Source: Limimaricola soesokkakensis
GTDB taxonomy: Bacteria; Pseudomonadota; Alphaproteobacteria; Rhodobacterales; Rhodobacteraceae
NCBI RefSeq assembly: GCF_900172345.1
Contig: NZ_FWFY01000005.1
Coordinates: 1-64,000, forward strand
Direction of reading: 5' to 3'
Length of the DNA stretch: 64,000 bases
This document shows, one piece after another, positions 47,085-56,642 of this stretch. The position numbers and the translations under genes were made by a program. The notes beneath the pieces were generated by a model that had not been told where the DNA came from, made no database searches, and was given only the letters and a program-made list of their open reading frames with translations. The first letter of the stretch is position 1, and each line of letters opens with the position of its first letter.

Positions 47085-48596
47085 TCACTCAGACTTGGTC
47101 ACGCCGGCGAGGCGGAACATGCCGTCGGGATAGGGGACGAAGCCCTCGATGGCATCGTCCAGCGCCCAGATCCAGGTCTCGTGGTAGAGATAGATGATCG
47201 GCTTGTCCTCGTTGAGGATCTTGGCCGCGGCATCGTAGCTCTCCTTGCGCGCCGCCATGTCGGTCGTCACCCGCGCCTCGTCGAGCAGGCGGTCGACCTC
47301 CTCGTTCGAATACTTGGCGTCGTTGAGCCCCGCATCGGTGGTCATGAACTGGTGGATGTTGCCATCGGGATCGACCCGGCCCGACCAGCCGACCTGGCTC
47401 GCGGTGAAGTCGCCCGCGGTCTGGTCCGACAGCATGGTGGCGAATTCCTTGGAGGTGATCGAAATGTTGATCCCCGCCTCGGCGGCCATCGACTGGATCA
47501 CCTGCATGAGCTGCAGGTTGACCGGCGTGTTGGGCGCCTGCACCTCGAGATCGATGCCGTTCTCGTAGCCCGCCTCGGCTAGGAGCGCCTTGGCGGCCTC
47601 GACGTCGCGCTCGGGCACCGGCAGGCTGGTGTCGTACCAGGGCGAGTTCGGCGGGAAGGCCTGGTTGCCCGCGGGCGCGGTGCCCTCGAACACCACCTGG
47701 TTGATGGCGTTGCGGTCGATCGCCAGCTCCAGCGCCTTGCGCAGCCGCGCGTCATTGCCCCACGGGTTGTCGCCGCGCTCGCCATTGCCGATGTTGAAGG
47801 TGATGCCCTGATAGCCCAGCGACACGGCCTCCTCGACCTTTAGCGAGGGATCGTTGCGGACCTGCGCCACGTCGGTGGCGGCAAGCCGGTTGATCGCGTC
47901 CACGTCGCCCGACTGCAGGTTGGCCAGACGCACGGTGCTGTCGGGGATCGGCAGGTAGGTCACGGTGTCGAAGTGGAACTCGCCGGCGTTCCAGTACTCG
48001 GCGAATTTCGACAGCACGATCTTGTCCTGCGCCACCCGCTCCTCGAACTTGTAGGGGCCCGAGCAGACCGGGGCGAGACCGAAATCGGCGCCCGCCTCGG
48101 CGGCGGCGGTGGGCGAGACCATCATGCCGGCGCGGTCGGCCAGCTGCGCCAGCAGCGTCGCGTCGGGCTGGGCGAGATCGATGCGGATCTGGTGCGGGCC
48201 CAGCACCTCGGTGCCGGTGATCGAGGCGACCTCGGACTTGCGGCGGCTCTCCTCCATGGTCTGCGACCGCTCGATATTGGCGGCCACGGCCTCGGCGTCG
48301 AAGGGGGTGCCATCATGGAAGGTCACGCCCTCGCGCAGCGTCATGGTGAGCGCGGTGCCCTCGTCGTTCCAGCTCCACTCGGTCGCGAGCTGCGGCACGA
48401 TTTCCAGATCGGGCGTGATGTCGACGAGCTTGTCGCACAGCGCGGTATAGACGATGCGGCCCACGAAGGTGCGCGACTGGTCGGGGTCGAGGATGTCCGG
48501 ATCGCTTTCGAGCGCGAAACGGAAATCGGCCGCCTGCGCCGAGAGCGCGGTGGCGCTCAGCAGCGCCGCGAGCAGCGTGGTCTTGCGGAAGGTCAT
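47085..48596 (-). CDS. ABC transporter solute-binding protein, family 5 (second operon)
   Basis: The 503-residue protein has a Sec signal peptide (cut near residue 22 after AQA) and an SBP_bac_5 domain with L-A-T-E-W-S-W, L-R-E-G-V-T-F-H-D-G-T-P-F-D-A-E-A-V, and a C-terminal Y-L-Y-H-E-T-W. It is periplasmic. It has the same length and architecture as the SBP at 15788-17299 but little identity by eye, so the two operons probably take up different compounds. It lies 21 bases after the ATPase gene. Confidence 0.92.
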   Translation of the reverse strand: MTFRKTTLLAALLSATALSAQAADFRFALESDPDILDPDQSRTFVGRIVYTALCDKLVDITPDLEIVPQLATEWSWNDEGTALTMTLREGVTFHDGTPFDAEAVAANIERSQTMEESRRKSEVASITGTEVLGPHQIRIDLAQPDATLLAQLADRAGMMVSPTAAAEAGADFGLAPVCSGPYKFEERVAQDKIVLSKFAEYWNAGEFHFDTVTYLPIPDSTVRLANLQSGDVDAINRLAATDVAQVRNDPSLKVEEAVSLGYQGITFNIGNGERGDNPWGNDARLRKALELAIDRNAINQVVFEGTAPAGNQAFPPNSPWYDTSLPVPERDVEAAKALLAEAGYENGIDLEVQAPNTPVNLQLMQVIQSMAAEAGINISITSKEFATMLSDQTAGDFTASQVGWSGRVDPDGNIHQFMTTDAGLNDAKYSNEEVDRLLDEARVTTDMAARKESYDAAAKILNEDKPIIYLYHETWIWALDDAIEGFVPYPDGMFRLAGVTKSE

Positions 48597-48617
48597 GCGT
48601 TTACCTCTGTCTGTCGG

Positions 48618-49729
<1,112 letters not shown>

Positions 49730-49733
<4 letters not shown>

Positions 49734-50716
49734 GCGCTGCGCTCCAGCGTCTGTTCGAGGGGGGCGAAGTGGCAGGCGACGCGGTGGCCGGGATCCTGCT
49801 CCGCGAGATCGGGCCGCGCCGCGCAGACCGGTGCCGCGAAGGGACAACGCGAGGAAAAGCGGCAACCCTCCGGCATCTGGCCGATCGCCGGGACCACGCC
49901 GGGCACGGTCGAGAGCCTGCGGCGCGGACCGGTCAGGGACGGGACCGAGGCCATCAGCCCGATGGTATAGGGGTGCTGCGGGTTCTCGAAGATCGACCGG
50001 GCCGAGCCGTATTCGACCACCTGCCCCGCATACATGACGGCGACGTTGGTCGCGATCTCGGCCACGACGCCGAGGTCGTGGGTGATCATGATCGTCCCCA
50101 TGCCGGTCTCGGCCTGCAACTCCGCGATCAGCTCGAGGATCTGCGCCTGCACGGTGACGTCGAGCGCGGTGGTCGGCTCGTCCGCGATCAGCAGTTCGGG
50201 ATCGTTGGCCAGCGCCATGGCGATCATCACCCGCTGCCGCATGCCGCCCGAAAGCTGGTGCGGATAGGCGTCGAACCGCTGCTCCGGCGCCGGGATGCCG
50301 ACCTTGCCGAGCATCTCCAGCGCCCGTGCCCGGGCCGCCGCGTGGCCGCAGTTCCGATGCCGCTCGACCGCTTCGGCGATCTGGTCGCCGATCCGGAAGG
50401 CCGGGTTGAGCGAGGTCATCGGCTCCTGGAAGATCATCGCCATGCGGTCGCCGCGCATCTTCGCGATGCGGTCGTGGTCGCCCGGCGCGAAGGTCTCGCC
50501 GTCGAAGCGGATCCGCCCGGCGCCGAATTGCACCGAGTCCTGCGGCAGCAGCCCCATCAGCGCCAGCGCGGTCACGCTCTTGCCGCAACCGGACTCGCCA
50601 ACGATGCAGAGCGTTTCGTTGCGGCCAAGCCGGAACGACACGTCCTGCACCACGTCCTGCTCCTGCCCGCGAAAGCGGAAGCGCAGGTTCTCGACCTCCA
50701 AGAGCGGCTGGTTCAT
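49730..50716 (-). CDS. Peptide-type ABC transporter ATPase (DppD/OppD-like, second operon)
   Basis: This 328-residue ATPase is the first gene of the second import operon, with GGAGG 6 bases before ATG 50716. It has Walker A GESGCGKS, signature L-S-G-G-M-R-Q-R-V, Walker [13 protein letters not shown] and a C-terminal C-R-F-S-S-R-C-P-F. Here the ATPases come before the SBP and permeases, the reverse of the first operon's order, showing independent origin of the two operons. Confidence 0.92.
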
Positions 50717-51371
50717 GGCGCGCCTCCCGCGTTCCGGTGACCTCGGGGTCACCGCGGCTTCAACCTATTTCAAAACCAATGCCGGATTGGTGGCAGACCT
50801 GTCGCGGCCTGGCAACCCACTTTCGGAAAAGTTTCGAAAGGCATGTGCCGCGGCGGAACCGAGGCGCCGACGAGACCGCTCAAAGCTATGTTAAGATTAG
50901 GATTTTAGAGACAAGGCAGTGTCGCTCACGACGTCAACACCTCCACCGCCGGTACGGAAACTGGGCACTCATGTCCGCTGTTTCGCCAGCTACGATCCGT
51001 CCGATGCGATCGGCACGGCGCATCCTGGTATCGCCGGGTGATCCACGAAGCGACCAATCGCGGCCGCGGCATCCACGCTTCGACGCCGATGACACCGGTT
51101 CATGCTTCGTCGAAGCAACCGTCGAAACCCCGCCCCCCGCCTCGCGAGATCGGGCAGCCAAGGCTCGGCGTTCATAAACGGACCGGAATTGAATTCGACT
51201 TGCGCCGCGATATGCGCATCAATTTCCAAATAGGCCGATTGCAAATCGCATCAAACTCAATTCCCGATTTTCTTTTTATTTTTTCCCAAAGGGTGACGCC
51301 CTTCAGTCGCGGCGCAATACTCGACCCGGAGGCGCGGTTATTGCGCGCCAGCGTCATACGGAGGGACAGAG
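50717..51371. other. Divergent regulatory region between second import operon and amine oxidase cluster
   Basis: About 655 bases have no supported gene. The right part (51190-51290) is AT-rich with a run of T-rich sequence, fitting a promoter for the amine oxidase genes; the left edge carries the operon's ribosome site. The divergent layout lets one regulator, perhaps the GntR encoded at the far end of the operon, act on both sides. I did not find a clean palindrome. Confidence 0.45.
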
Positions 51372-52961
51372 ATGAGCATGTCACGTCGCAGCTTGCTGCA
51401 GATGGTCGGCCTCGCCGCCGGGACCACCGCCATGTACCAGGCGATGACCACGCTCGGTTTCGCGCAGGAATCGAGCTATGCGGGCCCGATCCGGCTCGAG
51501 GGCGATCCGCAGGGGGCCAAGGTGCTGATCCTCGGCGCCGGCCTCGCCGGCATGACCGCCGCGCTCGAGATGCGCGCCGCGGGCTACGAGGTCGAGATCA
51601 TCGAATACCGCGAGAAGGCCGGCGGCCGCTGCTGGACCCTGCGCGGCGGCGACAGCTATACCGAGCTGGGCGGCGCCACGCAGGAGGTGGGCTTCGCCGA
51701 GGGCAATTACCTCAACCCCGGCCCGTGGCGCATCCCGCATCACCACCACGCGGTGCTCGACTACTGCAAGCGGCTCGGCGTGAAGCTCGAACCCTTCATC
51801 CAGAAGAACCACAACGCCTACCTGCATCGCGCGGAGGCCTTCGACGGCACGCCGCAGCGCTTCCGCGAGATCGCAACCGATTACCGCGGCCAGATCTCCG
51901 AGCTTCTCGCCAAGGTGACCAACCAAGGCGCGCTCGACGAGGAGGTGACCGAGGAGGACAAGCAGAAGCTGCTCGACAGCCTCGTCGAATACGGGATGCT
52001 CGACGAGAATTACCGCTACGTGAAATCGGACCACACCTCGGAATATCGCGGCTATCAGACATGGCCCGGCGGCGGTTTGAACGCCGCGCCCGAGCCCTCC
52101 GAGGCGATCTCGCTCGACCAGATCCTGCAATCGGAACTCTGGACCTGGCTGGTCGAGGCCGAGACCACGCATCACCAATCGACGATGTTCCAGCCGGTCG
52201 GCGGCATGGACATGATCGCCCAAGGCTTCGAGCGCGAGGTGGGCGACCTGATCACCTACAACGCCAAGGTCGTCTCGATGATCCAGGACGAGAATGGCGT
52301 GACGGTGGAGTACGAGGATCTCGCGGATGGCGGCGGGATGGTGACCCGAACCGGCGATTGCTGCGTCTGCACCATCCCCTTCTCGATCCTCGGGCAGATC
52401 GAGCACAATCTCTCGGGCGACAAGACCGCGGTCATCGATTCCATGTATTACGCGGGATCGGTGAAATTCGGTCTCGAATTCAAGCGCCGCTTCTGGGAGC
52501 AGGACGAGCATATCTATGGCGGCATCAGCTATACCGACCTGCCGATCGCGCTGATCTCCTACCCCTCGCACGACTATCTGAGCGACGGGCCCGGGGTGCT
52601 TCTGGGCGGCTATGCATGGGGCGCGACCGCCTACCAGTTCAACGCCATGCAGCCGGAGGAGCGGACCAAATGGGCGGTCGAATATGGCAGCCGGATCCAT
52701 CCCCAATACACCGAGGAGTTCGACAACGGCGTCTCGGTGACATGGCACAAGGTGCCATGGGTGCTCGGCTGCTACGGCATCTGGAAGGACCGCGAGGCCG
52801 ATTACGAGATCGCCGCGACGCGCGACAACCGCATCGTTCTGGCCGGCGAGCACATCTCCTACCTGCCCGGCTGGCAGGAGGGCGCGATCCTGTCCTCGCT
52901 CGACGCGATCCAGAGGCTGCATGACCACGTGACCAATTCCAACGCGGGAGAGACGCAATGA
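51372..52961 (+). CDS. Tat-exported flavin amine oxidase/dehydrogenase
   Basis: The 529-residue FAD enzyme of the monoamine/L-amino-acid oxidase family has a Tat signal with S-R-R-S-L-L-Q at residues 4-10 and probable cleavage after F-A near 31. The FAD Rossmann motif is G-A-G-L-A-G (55-60), then A-G-G-R-C-W-T and G-D-S-Y-T-E-L-G-G; the C-terminal flavin motif is L-A-G-E-H-I-S-Y-L-P-G-W-Q-E-G-A. GGAGG precedes the ATG. It oxidises an amine or amino acid in the periplasm to an imine. The adjacent cytochrome gene suggests electrons go to cytochrome c rather than O2. Confidence 0.9.
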   Translation: MSMSRRSLLQMVGLAAGTTAMYQAMTTLGFAQESSYAGPIRLEGDPQGAKVLILGAGLAGMTAALEMRAAGYEVEIIEYREKAGGRCWTLRGGDSYTELGGATQEVGFAEGNYLNPGPWRIPHHHHAVLDYCKRLGVKLEPFIQKNHNAYLHRAEAFDGTPQRFREIATDYRGQISELLAKVTNQGALDEEVTEEDKQKLLDSLVEYGMLDENYRYVKSDHTSEYRGYQTWPGGGLNAAPEPSEAISLDQILQSELWTWLVEAETTHHQSTMFQPVGGMDMIAQGFEREVGDLITYNAKVVSMIQDENGVTVEYEDLADGGGMVTRTGDCCVCTIPFSILGQIEHNLSGDKTAVIDSMYYAGSVKFGLEFKRRFWEQDEHIYGGISYTDLPIALISYPSHDYLSDGPGVLLGGYAWGATAYQFNAMQPEERTKWAVEYGSRIHPQYTEEFDNGVSVTWHKVPWVLGCYGIWKDREADYEIAATRDNRIVLAGEHISYLPGWQEGAILSSLDAIQRLHDHVTNSNAGETQ

Positions 52962-53464
52962 AACCGCTTCCCCTTACGCTGATCCTCTCGGGTCTCGCGC
53001 TCGGCGCGTCACTGCCGGTCCTCTCGCAGACCCAAGACCAGCCCGATGCCGGGGCCGAGACCGGCGAGATCGCGGAATCCGGCCAACGCGAGGCATTCCG
53101 CACATTCGAGCCCTCGGACGAGGAGCAGGCCTATTTCGCCGAGACCGCGAAGCTGACGCAGCAAGGCGGCGAGGCGATCTATCGCGCCGTCTGCTCGGGC
53201 TGCCACATGCCCGAGGGCGAAGGCGCGGTGGGCGCGGGCATGTATCCGGCCTTGGCCGATAACGAGATGCTCGAATTCCCCGAATACCCGATCTACGTCA
53301 TCGTCCACGGGCAAAAGGCGATGCCGCCGCTCGGCGGCATTCTCGACGACGAGCAGGTCGCCGAGGTCACCAACTACATCCGTTCGAATTTCGGCAATGA
53401 TTACGTCGAGGGCGAGGAGGGCATCGCGGCCACGCCCGAGGATGTCGCGGGGGTACGGCCATGA
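52958..53464 (+). CDS. Secreted mono-heme c-type cytochrome
   Basis: The 168-residue protein has a Sec signal (about 1-23), an acidic linker, then one class I cytochrome c domain with heme motif C79-S-G-C82-H83 and axial Met122 in A-M-P-P-L-G-G. Its ATG overlaps the amine oxidase stop (ATGA), so the two are made in parallel. It is the natural electron acceptor for the flavoenzyme. A comparable partnership is documented for the nicotine dehydrogenase NicA2 and its cytochrome CycN. Confidence 0.92.
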   Translation: MKPLPLTLILSGLALGASLPVLSQTQDQPDAGAETGEIAESGQREAFRTFEPSDEEQAYFAETAKLTQQGGEAIYRAVCSGCHMPEGEGAVGAGMYPALADNEMLEFPEYPIYVIVHGQKAMPPLGGILDDEQVAEVTNYIRSNFGNDYVEGEEGIAATPEDVAGVRP

Positions 53465-53955
53465 CCGCGCGCCGCATCGCCGCCGCCTCGGGGCTGGCGC
53501 TGATCTGCGTCGCACCCGTCGCGGCGCAGGAACTGACCCGGCACCCGCTGCCCGACAGCGACTTTCCGATCTCGATGGCGGTCGAACTGCCCGCCGATGC
53601 GCAGCTGGTCTATCTCAGCGGCACCGTGCCGAGCGTCACCGATCCCGAGGCCGAACAGGGCAGCCGCGCCTCCTATGGCGACACCGAGGCGCAAACCGTC
53701 TCGGTCCTGCAGACCATCGAAGCCAATCTCGCACGGCTCGACCTCGCCATGTCGGACGTGGTGAAGATGACCGTGTTCCTGACCGCGACCGAGGATGGCG
53801 GCGCGATGGATTTCGCGGGCTTCATGGCGGGCTACACGCAGTTCTTCGGCACCGAGGATCAGCCCAATCTTCCGACCCGCTCGGTGGTCGAGGTGGCGGG
53901 GCTGGCGAACCCGGCCTGGCTGGTGGAGATCGAGGTGGTGGCGGTCCGGCCCTGA
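53461..53955 (+). CDS. Exported RidA (YjgF/UK114)-family imine deaminase
   Basis: The 164-residue RidA-fold protein carries a signal peptide (about 1-22, ending V-A-A-Q), unusual because RidA proteins are normally cytosolic. The key arginine is present (R140 in L-P-T-R-S-V-V-E-V), as is the acidic residue in V-E-I-E-V-V-A-V. RidA hydrolyses enamines/imines formed by amine oxidation. Its start overlaps the cytochrome stop (ATGA). It would release the carbonyl compound and ammonia from the amine oxidase product in the same compartment. Confidence 0.9.
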   Translation: MTARRIAAASGLALICVAPVAAQELTRHPLPDSDFPISMAVELPADAQLVYLSGTVPSVTDPEAEQGSRASYGDTEAQTVSVLQTIEANLARLDLAMSDVVKMTVFLTATEDGGAMDFAGFMAGYTQFFGTEDQPNLPTRSVVEVAGLANPAWLVEIEVVAVRP

Positions 53956-53997
53956 GCCGCCCGTCCAATCGGCCCGGGATTTGCCGGGCGCCACATG

Positions 53998-54025
53998 CGA
54001 AGGCCGCCCGAAGGGGCGGCCTTCG
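53998..54025. terminator. Bidirectional terminator hairpin
   Basis: CGAAGGCCGCCC (53998-54009) and GGGCGGCCTTCG (54014-54025) form a perfect 12-bp stem with a GAAG loop. It lies between the convergent RidA and CsbD genes and can serve both. Confidence 0.75.
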
Positions 54026-54037
54026 TTCCGGGCCGGA

Positions 54038-54220
54038 TCAGCCCTTGTCCTTGAGCGCACCCTTGGCCTCGCCCTTGATGTCCTGGCCGTGACCCTTGAG
54101 CTTCTGGGCCTTGCCTTCGTTTTGCAGGTCCTTGTCGCCGGTCGCGTCGCCGATGGCATCCTTCGCGGCGCCGGCGGCCTTGTTCATCGCGCCCTTGGCC
54201 TTGTCTTCATGCTCGCTCAT
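54038..54220 (-). CDS. CsbD-family stress protein
   Basis: The 60-residue highly charged helical protein has the CsbD pattern K-A-K-G-A-M-N-K-A-A-G-A-A-K-D-A-I-G-D-A-T-G-D. CsbD proteins accumulate under general stress, with no known activity. AGGAG lies 4 bases before ATG 54220; upstream in-frame sequence to 54316 lacks the family's character. It is monocistronic. Confidence 0.88.
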   Translation of the reverse strand: MSEHEDKAKGAMNKAAGAAKDAIGDATGDKDLQNEGKAQKLKGHGQDIKGEAKGALKDKG

Positions 54221-54574
54221 GTCGCGCTCCTGTAGATCTCGGATCGCAGCCCGTGACGCCAGTCCGGCATCTGGCTGCTCGCGCGACAAACAATCAGGGC
54301 GGGTATCCGTTTCCATAGGCAGCGCAATCGTGATCGCGGCGCGATGAGGCAGTTCGGCGGCTCTTCCATAATGGGCGAGGGCTGGCGGGTCCGGTGACAG
54401 CCCGCGTCACGCTGTCCACGGATGCTGCTTCGAACCTCATCCGGAATGCTTCGGCTCGCCTGCTCACCCCAACCCTCCCGAAGAGATTTTCGACGTAGGC
54501 CTTTGCAGACGCGCCTCCGGCGTTCGAGAGGCCCAAGCCGGAATACCGCCAGCAATCACGAAACTTATGCACTC
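54221..54574. other. Gap between CsbD and ArsR genes
   Basis: About 350 bases show no supported gene. It carries the promoters of the divergent csbD-like and arsR-like genes. Confidence 0.4.
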
Positions 54575-54620
54575 GCCTAACTTTTGCTTGCGCCGAATCC
54601 TCGCCGGTGTTTAGTTAGGC
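54575..54620. promoter_or_regulatory. Inverted-repeat operator candidate upstream of the ArsR gene
   Basis: GCCTAACT (54575-54582) and AGTTAGGC (54613-54620) are exact reverse complements 30 bases apart, and the right arm ends 2 bases before the ArsR start codon. That spacing brackets a core promoter, so the encoded ArsR-type repressor could bind both arms and block its own transcription. Confidence 0.5.
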
Positions 54621-54622
54621 AC

Positions 54623-54964
54623 ATGGCTAAGCTTGATGCACGTCTCGACCTGCACTTTGCCGCGCTCGGCGATCCGACCCGGCGCGCCATACTGTCCCGC
54701 CTCGCGCGGGGCCCGGCGAGCGTCAGCGAACTGGCCGCGCCCCATGACATGGCCCTGCCGTCCTTCATGGGGCATCTGAAGAAGCTCGAGGATGCGGGGC
54801 TGATCACCACGGTCAAGGAAGGCCGGGTGCGCCACTGCCAGCTCGCGCCGGACGCCTTCGCGCCGGTGCAGGACTGGCTCGGCGAACAGCGCGCGCTCTG
54901 GAACGGCAGGCTCGACCGTTTCGACGATTACGTCGCCAACCTGATGAAGGACCGCAACAGATGA
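54623..54964 (+). CDS. ArsR-family transcriptional repressor
   Basis: The 113-residue winged-helix protein has A-A-L-G-D-P-T-R-R-A-I-L-S-R-L near residue 10 and the recognition region V-S-E-L-A-A-P-H-D-M-A-L-P-S-F-M-G-H-L-K-K-L-E. It has no Cys pair for metal sensing, fitting the non-metal subgroup paired with SRPBCC proteins. ATG 54623 starts the conserved part. Its stop overlaps the next start (ATGA). Confidence 0.9.
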   Translation: MAKLDARLDLHFAALGDPTRRAILSRLARGPASVSELAAPHDMALPSFMGHLKKLEDAGLITTVKEGRVRHCQLAPDAFAPVQDWLGEQRALWNGRLDRFDDYVANLMKDRNR

Positions 54965-55449
54965 CCCTCGATCCATCGACCGATCTCAGCTTCACCCGCA
55001 AGATCGACGCGCCGCGCGAGCTGCTGTGGGAATGCTGGACCACGCCCGAGCACATAAAGCAGTTCTTCGTGCCGAAACCGCACCAGGTCACGGATTGCGA
55101 GATCGACCTGCGCCCGGGCGGCCGCTTCAACACCACCTTCAACGTCGAAGGCCACGAGATGCGCAATGACGGCGTCTGCCTCGAGGTGGTCGAGGGCCGG
55201 CGCCTCGTCTTCACCGATGCCTATACCGAGGGCTGGAAGCCCAACCCCGACCCCTTCATGACCGCGATCATCGAGTTCGAGGATCACCCCGACGGCGGCA
55301 CGCGCTACACCGCGACCGCGCGGCACCGCTCGGCCGAGGCCCGGCAGCGGCACGAGGAGATGGGCTTCCATGACGGCTGGGGCACCGTCGCCACGCAGCT
55401 CGAGGACTATGCGAAATCACTGCGGACCGGGGCCGACGCCAGCTCGTGA
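54961..55449 (+). CDS. SRPBCC (AHSA1/CalC-type) ligand-binding protein
   Basis: The 162-residue START-like hydrophobic-cavity protein starts with I-D-A-P-R-E-L-L-W-E-C-W-T-T-P-E-H-I-K-Q-F-F, the AHSA1 opening, followed by D-L-R-P-G-G-R-F, and ends with G-W-G-T-V-A-T-Q-L-E-D-Y. ArsR plus SRPBCC pairs are common two-gene operons in which the ligand is unknown. A long hairpin follows the stop. Confidence 0.9.
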   Translation: MTLDPSTDLSFTRKIDAPRELLWECWTTPEHIKQFFVPKPHQVTDCEIDLRPGGRFNTTFNVEGHEMRNDGVCLEVVEGRRLVFTDAYTEGWKPNPDPFMTAIIEFEDHPDGGTRYTATARHRSAEARQRHEEMGFHDGWGTVATQLEDYAKSLRTGADASS

Positions 55450-55457
55450 TCAAGGGC

Positions 55458-55505
55458 CGAGGAAGGCAAGCGCCGGGTCTCCACGACCCGCGCTCGCCTT
55501 CCTCG
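55458..55505 (+). terminator. Long terminator hairpin after the ArsR/SRPBCC operon
   Basis: The 21-base arm at 55458-55478 pairs with the 20-base arm at 55486-55505, interrupted by one mismatch and one bulge, around a 7-nt loop. A second small hairpin, CCGGTCG with CGACCGG (55511-55530), follows. Together they separate this operon from the convergent catabolic operon. Confidence 0.65.
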
Positions 55506-55649
55506 ATCTACCGGTCGTCCCCGCGACCGGGTCTCCCGACTTGCCGCCGCCGTCCAAGCCCACCGGCATCGACCCGGACCACTGGCACCGATGACGCAAA
55601 GCCTCTCCCCCTTCCGGACCGACCAGAGGGGAAAGCGCGCCGCGCCGGG

Positions 55650-56642
55650 TCATTGCCAGTTGGCAACCATGTCGCAGGCGATGTCGAAGGCCTGCCGCAT
55701 CGCGTCGACCCGCGCCCTGCCCTGCCCCGCGATGTCGAAGGCGGTGCCATGCGCCGGCGTCGTCACCGGGTATGGCAGCCCGCCCTGCACCGTGACGCCG
55801 CGCTCGAAGCCCAGGAGCTTGAGCGCGATCTGGCCCTGATCGTGATACATCGTCACCACCGCGTCGATCTCGCCATCCCGCAGCTTCAGGAACACCGTGT
55901 CCGAGGGCCAGGGCCCGTCCACCGGCATCTGCCGCTTCTGCATCGCCTCGATCGCCGGGCGCAGCACGTCGATCTCCTCGCGGCCGAAATTGCCGCCATC
56001 CCCCGCATGCGGGTTCAGCGCCGCGACCGAGATCCGCGGCCGCGCGATCCCTGAGCGCCGCAGCGTCCGGTCGATCAGATCGACCGCCTCCTCCAGCCGC
56101 TCGGGCGTGATCGCATCGGCCACGTCGCGCAGCGCGATATGGCTGGTGGTGCGCGAGGTCCACATGCCGTCGAGCACGTTGAGCTCGGACAAATACTCCG
56201 TCACCCCGAGCCGCTCGCCCATGTGGTGCAGCTCGTCGGCATGGGCGAGACCCGCCATGTGCATCGCCGCCTTGTTGAAGGGCGCGAAGACGAAGCCGTC
56301 GATATGCCCGGCCTGCAAGAGTTCCAGCGCCCGGTCCATGGTCGCAAGCGCCGAGCGTCCCGAGGCCTCGGTCTCGACCGCCACCTCGATCTCCGAGGCG
56401 GCGATGGTCTCGGTCTCGTGCCATGCGATGCCCTCGGGGGGCGCGCGCCAATCCTCAGGATCAACCGGCACGAGGGCATACTCCGCGCCCGCCTGACGCA
56501 TGCCCTGCTCGAACACGCAGCGATCGCCGATCAGCAGGATCTCGGCGGCCTCGCGGACACCCTCCGCCGCCATCAGCTTCGCAATCAGCTCGGGGCCGAT
56601 GCCGCTGGGATCGCCGGGGATGATGCCGATACGGGGTGTCAT
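55650..56642 (-). CDS. PdxA-family dehydrogenase (4-hydroxythreonine-4-phosphate dehydrogenase-like)
   Basis: The 330-residue NAD-dependent enzyme has G-D-P-S-G-I-G-P-E-L at residues 9-18, and metal-binding His in T-S-H-I-A-L-R-D-V, N-P-H-A-G-D-G-G and P-A-H-G-T-A-F-D-I-A-G, as in PdxA. The catabolic setting argues for a PdxA2-type role on a phosphorylated sugar acid rather than vitamin B6 synthesis. The DUF1537 kinase that normally accompanies PdxA2 is not encoded here. It is the last gene of the operon, ATGA-overlapping the GntR stop. Confidence 0.9.
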   Translation of the reverse strand: MTPRIGIIPGDPSGIGPELIAKLMAAEGVREAAEILLIGDRCVFEQGMRQAGAEYALVPVDPEDWRAPPEGIAWHETETIAASEIEVAVETEASGRSALATMDRALELLQAGHIDGFVFAPFNKAAMHMAGLAHADELHHMGERLGVTEYLSELNVLDGMWTSRTTSHIALRDVADAITPERLEEAVDLIDRTLRRSGIARPRISVAALNPHAGDGGNFGREEIDVLRPAIEAMQKRQMPVDGPWPSDTVFLKLRDGEIDAVVTMYHDQGQIALKLLGFERGVTVQGGLPYPVTTPAHGTAFDIAGQGRARVDAMRQAFDIACDMVANWQ

